A stretch of 64,000 bases of DNA from Akebia trifoliata (taxonomy: Eukaryota; Streptophyta; Magnoliopsida; Ranunculales; Lardizabalaceae), in the NCBI GenBank assembly GCA_017979445.1, contig CM030717.1, positions 13,378,086 to 13,442,085 on the forward strand. The letters run 5' to 3'. Position 1 is the stretch's first letter. Each line of letters opens with the position of its first letter. Below are positions 58,367 through 64,000 of this stretch, in pieces. The notes under the pieces were generated by a model, which saw only the letters and a program-made list of their open reading frames with translations, did not search any database and was not told the DNA's origin. The translations under genes and the position numbers were made by a program.

Positions 58367-59184
58367 TTATGAGTCAAGTCCTAGTTAATAGAACTTTTCA
58401 GGTGACATGTATAATTAAAAAATTATTGCCATTTTGGAAAGATTTCAAAAATTATTTAAAGCATAAACGTAAAGAAATGAAGATAGAAGATTTGATTGTA
58501 AGGTTGATGATTGAAGAAGGCAAATGTATGAGTGAAAAAAGGCTTGGAAATCAATTTATGGAATCTAAGGACAATTTTGTGGAGGATAAAAGGCCTAAGT
58601 CAAACTTTCACAATGAAAAGAGGAAATTCTCCAACTAATTGTTATGTCTGCAACAAATCCGGACATCGAGCAAATAATTGTTACAAATGCAAAGAGCAAG
58701 ACTTGATGGCGTTGTAATCGTCATCTTGAGCAAGAAAGCTCGTAGAAAATCCTTGAGTTCCTTTGGAGAAGCATCAGGAAATACCCTAAACGTTGAAGAA
58801 CGAGAAAGGGAGATTAATAGAGGAAGCAACAATGGATGCTCAAAGTCAAGAAAAAACAAGTCCAGATCTCCACTAGGAAAAAAGGGATAGTTGTTGAAAG
58901 TTCGACAAAATGGGGAATATGAAAAGGGATTGCAAATCTGCCAAGAAATAGTCAGAAAACAAAATCTGCCAATAAATAGTCAGAAAACAATATTCAAGGA
59001 GGTAAAGATTTGGTAAATATCTCTGATGAAAATATCTCAAATGCTTTGATTTTTCTTGTGATTCTAAATATGAATCTTGGGTGATAAATTCTGACACATA
59101 TTTTCAGTAAAATCTATTTAGGCAATGATGAATCTTGTAACATTGTTAGAAGAGGTGATATTCAAAAAAATCAATCGAATGAGA

Positions 59185-59434
59185 CAGAGGCGGAGCAAGG
59201 ATTTTCTTGTAATGGGGGCAAATTATCATTAGCTGTATAGTTGAAGAACTTGAATGGAGGGAGGTGAGGGTGTGGGGGCAAAAATTAGAGGGAGATGAGG
59301 GGTGTGGGGGCAAATGGGGAGAGAGGTGAGGGAGTGGGGACAAATGGGGCATGTAATTAGTTGAAAATATAGGGGTGTCTCAAAATTTTGTGGGGGCAAT
59401 TGCCCCCATCAGCTCCTTACTAGCTCCGCCCCTG
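59185..59434. mobile_element. hAT-type MITE inserted in copia V
   Basis: 250 bp, with a perfect 8-bp duplication GAATGAGA (59177-59184 and 59435-59442). Ends are CAGAGGCGGAGC and, in reverse complement, CAGGGGCGGAGC. The interior is G-rich (repeated GTGGGGGCAAA). Related to the MITE at 24551-24875 by its ends. Confidence 0.9.
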
Positions 59435-62387
59435 GAATGAGACAGTGTTGCAGTTGAAAGATGCCAGGCATGTGCCAAACTTAAAAAGAAAATTAATTTT
59501 GATTGGCCAACTTGTTGATTCTAGATTCTTGAGAACTTTCACGAATGACTTGTGGAAAGTTACAAAAGGGGCTATGATGATTGTCTGGGGTAAGAAAGAA
59601 AGCATTCTCTATACAACTTTAGGTGTTAGGGGTAGATAGTAGCACATAGCATCGTAGACTTGGGCACATGAGTGTAAAGGGGATGAAGGTTTTACTTTCG
59701 AAAGGAAAGCTGTCAGGATTGAAATTTATAGAATTGGGTTTCTGTGAAGATTCTATTTATGGCAAACAGAGAAAATGTCAGTTTCTCAAAGCTTAGAAGG
59801 ATTCCAAACGTGAACGACCAGAATTGGTTCACATTGATGTGTGGGGACCAGCCAGGGTATCTTCTCTCGAAAGCTCTCTTTACTTTATGACTTTTATTGA
59901 TGATGTATTTAGAAAATTATGGGTTTATTTCTTGAAGTATAAGTTTGATGTGTTTGACGTGTTCAAGAAATGGAAAGCTTTGGTTGAGAATGAAACAAAT
60001 CTAAAGATGAAATTGGGAGAGTACTGCAATGATGAGTTTGAAGAATACTATGCAGTTAATGAAATTAGAAGACAAAAAATGATTTCCAAAAAGCCCCCAA
60101 CAAAATAGAGTAGCTTAACGGATGAACAGAATCATTCTGGAATGTGCCAGGAGTATGAGTATTTATGTTGGATTACCCAGACAGTTTTGGACAGATGTTG
60201 TTAACACTGCAGTTATCTTGATTAACAAAGGATCATTAGTTGCTTTGGAGGTGGACTGCTAGAGGAAGCATAAACTAGAAGAAAGGTAAACTTGCCACAC
60301 TTAAAATCTTTGGTTGTATCTCTTATGTCCATATCAATTTAGAAAATATGACTAAACTTGATCTTAAGTCGAAAAGGTGCACTTTTATTGGATATGGAAT
60401 TAATGATTTTGGTTAACAATTATTTTGGGATGCTGAAAATCAAAATATCATTAAGAACAAAGATGTGATATTCAATGAAAATGTTATGCATAAGCATAAA
60501 TTGGAATAATAAATGGAGAAGGAAGAAATAGCAAGTTTGTAGAACTTGAGGAGATTTTTAATAAAAATGTTCTGAAACCTCAAAGATGAAAATGTACAAG
60601 TTGAACCCCCAGACTCCTCCCTTTGAGAGGAGATCAAGTAGAGTTATTAGACTTCCAATACGTTATGCACCTTCTCTACATTATTTGTTGTTGACTAATA
60701 TTGGTGAACCAGAATGCTATGAAGAGGCTCTGAAGGGTCAACACCAGGGAAAAGTGTGAGCAAGCTATGGATGATGAGATGGATTTTCTTTCATCAAACC
60801 AAACATGGGATCTGGTTCAATTACCCAAAGGAAAGGTTGTCTTCCATAAGAAGTGGGTTTACAGACGAAAAGAAGAAAATGATGGTTCTAAAAGGCTAGG
60901 TTGATTATTAAAGGTTTTCAATAGAAGGCAGGTATCGATTATACTGAAATTTTTCTCCTATTGTTAAGATATCAACTATCAGAGTAGTTTTGAGTATCGT
61001 GACTATAGAAGATTTACATTTAGAACAGTTAGGTGTAAAAACTATTTTTTTTTCATATTAATTTAGAAAAGGATATTTACATGCATCAGCTACAGGGATA
61101 CGTTGTATCTGGAAAGGAAAATATGGTATGTAAACTCAAAAAGAGTTTATATGGTTTGAAGCATGCCTATACAATGGTATAAAAAAATTTGATAGCTTCA
61201 TGTTTGTTAATGGTTTAACAGATGTCATGTTGGCCATTGTTATTATTTTAAGAAGTTTAAAAATTCTTATCTCATACTACTCTTTTATGGTATGATATGC
61301 TTGTTGCAGGGTCAAACATGAATGAGATTTTGAATCTCAAGGAACAACTATCAAAGGAATTTGCAATGAAGGATTTGTGTGTTGCTAAGCAAATTCTTGG
61401 TTTGTGAATCAGTAGAGATTGGGAAAATAGGAAGTTGAAGTTGTCACAGGTTGAGTATGTTTCAAAGGTACTCAAGGGATTCAATATGGAAGGTGCTAAG
61501 CCAATTAGCATTCCCTTGGCAAGCCACTTCAAGCTTTCAAAACATCAGGGTGCGGTGATGCATGAAAAACATGATTATATGGCTAAGATCCACATGCCTC
61601 AGTTATTGGCAGTTTAATGTATGCCATGGTCTACACAAGACCAGATATTGCTCAAGCAACAAGATTTATTAGTAGATTCATGAACAACTCAAGAAAGAAA
61701 CATTGGGAAGCTGTCAAATGGATTTTTAATATTTAAGAGGTGCTACTAATACAACACTATGCTATGGAGGGACCCAAATCAGTTTGTAGAGGTATGTTGA
61801 TTCAGATTTGGCAAGGGATACTGATGGCAAGAAGAGTGCTACAGGGTATGTATTTACTTTGGGTAGTGCAACAATTAGTTGAGTCTCATAGTTGTAGAAG
61901 ATAGTTACTATCTCGACAATAGAATCAGAACATGTCTTTGTAATGGAAGTTTACAAGGAAATGGTATGGTTACAAAGTTTCTTGGAAGAATTGGGTAAGG
62001 AGAGAAAATTGCAAGTTGTACAGTGATAGCCAAAGTGCAATTCATGTTGCAAAGAATTCAACTTTTCATTCAAGCACCAAGCACATAGATATTAAATATC
62101 AGTTCATAAGATCTATCTTAGAAGATGGGTGATTTACTCTAAAAAAGATTCATATAAGTCAGAATCCTGCAGATATGTTTACAGAAGTGGTTACTTTGGA
62201 GAAGTTCAAGACCTGTTCAGCTTCTATTGGTCTTCAAGCTTAGAAGACAAGGATGATTCACACTGCGATTGTTGCGGAGGTGTTATTTCTCAAATGCAGT
62301 ATGTTTATTGGGGATACTCTTAATAAGTCTCCATGTGAAAGACTTGTGGATTGTGGAGTCTGATAGTACTGGTCAATAAGGAGGTAT

Positions 62388-62610
62388 TGTTAATCAAGCC
62401 ACACGTCCCCACCAGTCGAGCTATTTTCAGTAAATTTCCAAGGGTATTTTTGTAATTTGCAGCTGAGTTTTTTTTCTCTTCATAGTGGAATCGGTGTGAT
62501 CCGTGGACGTACCTCAATCTTGAGGGAATCATGTGAAAATCTCAATCTTTTGTGTGTTATGCATCTTGATTTACTTTTCTTTGTGTACTATTCTTCGATC
62601 AATCTCTACA
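62388..62610 (+). repeat. probable 3' LTR of copia V
   Basis: It begins TGTTAATCAAGCC after a purine-rich stretch (AAGGAGG) and ends TCTCTACA. It lies right after the RNase H relic. No 5' partner was found, so the borders are tentative. Confidence 0.5.
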
Positions 62611-64000
62611 CATCTTAGAAACAACAAATGCAAAGTCCACAACCAAAATGTCCATTCCCTTCGGCTTTACTCTTCTAAGATTCATGTTCCTAAATCTTAA
62701 TCCAATCATTGTGCATGGAGAAAAAAGTTTATCAGGTTTGCTTAGAGAAAATGTTTTTTTCTCCGAAATTCGAGTTCAAAACACAAAAAGGGACATTAAA
62801 AGGTACACATTATGCATGAAAATCCATAAAACAGGACCTGATACAAAACGGACTCCTTGCTTGGCAGCATAGGACAACAATGGTGCTGGGCACACCCTTG
62901 TTGTCCCTGGCCGCCCAGTAAAAAATGACTGCTAGATTGGTCTCTTAACATGATTTGAAATAGGAAAACACATTGAAACTATGATTGGACTAAGTGAAGC
63001 ATATTAAACTAATTTCAAACTTGCTTAGATGGCCTGGCTGCCCAAGTAAAGCCAGACTTGTCAGCGACGTGATCAATTGAAGTAAACTAAATCAAACATG
63101 AACAAACCTAGAAATTCCAGATTCCCGCATAAATTGAGGTTGATCACTCCTAGTTCTAGGTCACCCAGATATGAAAAATCTCAAATCCACTTTGTCTAAA
63201 CCAAAAATATATTTGAGCTTAGAATCCAGGGTAAAACAACTGTGTCATGATCCAAATCCAAAGTTTTCAAAATTAAAGCCACTAAACATCCCTATTCGAA
63301 TCTTCAAGTTAAAAAAGAAACAGCACAAAACAATAAAATAGAAAATCAAAATATTGTATTTTATGCATTTCCTGATCATCATTTTGAATCAGGACAGCTA
63401 ACTCTCAATTAAAGCATCATTTCATCACAGGAGGATTAGTGTTCATTGAGTTTTGGGGAATGAGCAGATCTGGTGGTCTTGTGGTATAAAAAAACTTATT
63501 CGAATCAAATTATTGAGTATTTACACTGATTACATGACGGAAATATGCACAAAATACAACAAACTAAACATAAAAATGTCAACATAAATTCTAGAGAATA
63601 CCTTTGAAAGTTTATTGGTGCCTTCAGATTATAGCCATGGTGCTTGAAATTCTCAAGAAAAGTAATTCAAAAGGAGACTAAGAAATCGCTAAAAAGTGTC
63701 CAAGAGAAAAATCTAGGCCAAATAAAATGCTCTTCTTTTTGTCAACCTAGAATTCTAGAGATAAAAAAAATTCTATCGACTAGATAGACTCAAACTAAAA
63801 TGGCATCATTTACAGGACTTCAAAGAGGGATTTTCAAATAAAACTCCCCAACACACCTAGGCCCAATACAAATACTTGTTAAACAAAATTACACTGAAGT
63901 GAGCAGCTTAGGATAGGAGTATGCACTGCCCCACAACTGGCTAAATTCTGATAAGTTGCTGCAAAGTAAGTGTGTATGTTGTCCTGATGTTTTCCATTCA
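62611..64000. other. no gene recognised
   Basis: About 1.4 kb without a convincing ORF. The wording of some stretches (for example around 62870-63060) suggests old retroelement non-coding sequence, but no paired ends are visible before the window stops. Confidence 0.4.

Larger units (their letters stand above)
57808..62387 (+). pseudogene. Tork-like copia element V, heavily decayed
   Basis: Plus-strand reading in many frames. Gag (FDELDFKRWQQKMLFYLTTL; FWKDFKNYLKHKRKEMKIED) lies at 57808-58640. A CCHC zinc knuckle (CYVCNKSGHRANNC) is at about 58641-58682. A GAG-pre-integrase relic (RHVPNLKRKLILIGQLV) is near 59465. Integrase (VHIDVWGPARVSS, FMTFIDDVFRKLWVYFLK) is at 59824-60108. The pre-RT linker (RRSSRVIRLPIRYAP) is near 60625, RT pieces at about 60760-61180, the RT end (EQLSKEFAMKDLCVAKQILG) near 61345-61405, and RNase H with a CSASIGLQA-like end near 62215. 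Stops occur every few dozen codons. Gag wording fits the Tork/Tnt1-type lineage. It is interrupted by a hAT MITE and an internal duplication. Confidence 0.88.

Overview
This window is nuclear DNA of a flowering plant, probably a dicot. It is AT-rich and intron-bearing, and most of it is transposable-element (TE) debris. I recognise three host genes, all on the plus strand: a short group-E-like bZIP transcription factor in four coding exons (14697-17003), an intronless U-box/ARM-repeat E3 ubiquitin ligase of 695 aa (25374-27461), and a 14-exon OXA2-type membrane insertase (Oxa1/YidC core plus C-terminal TPR, 569 aa) from 34556 to 55625. Splice joins in the two multi-exon genes were chosen by hand so that the GT/AG borders, reading phase and family alignment all agree.

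Layout. 1-3.1 kb: a microsatellite and no convincing gene, apart from a possible last exon at 105-187. 3.1-9.7 kb: a CACTA-like array of small palindromes abuts a broken Athila/Tat-type Ty3/gypsy pol, its long 3' internal region and its 3' LTR. 9.7-13 kb: the 3' end of a second gypsy element, with a degenerate plant-mobile-domain ORF on the antisense strand followed by an LTR beginning TGTAGACACC. 13-17 kb: a hairpin MITE, a ~615-bp offset duplication and the bZIP gene. 17-25.2 kb: intergenic DNA full of MITEs, a ~240-bp tandem duplication and SINE-like relics. 25.4-27.5 kb: the U-box gene with a G-box in its promoter. 28-32.6 kb: a mosaic of copia fragments in both orientations, one carrying a LINE, with inverted repeats of an LTR terminus. 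34.6-55.6 kb: the OXA2 gene. 57.8-62.6 kb: a decayed Tork-like copia element with a small hAT MITE inside it.

The most informative structure is OXA2 intron 1 (34996-45117, 10.1 kb). It holds an antisense copia element with both LTRs (35225-44265). That element was entered by a PIF/Harbinger-type element (38198-41944, TAA duplication) carrying only a Myb/SANT-like ORF1, and by a 5'-truncated LINE (37275-37735, 15-bp target-site duplication). A hairpin MITE and a hAT MITE lie further along the intron. Despite this, all exon joins of OXA2 remain in phase, so the gene looks functional.

No operon-like relation exists among the three genes. One speculative link is that several hairpin MITEs and the U-box promoter carry ACGT-core motifs of the kind bZIP proteins bind. 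I found no clearly new coding system. The novelty is in TE architecture: precise nested insertions, an antisense plant-mobile-domain ORF in a gypsy element, a repeated rearrangement breakpoint and a family of long-hairpin MITEs.
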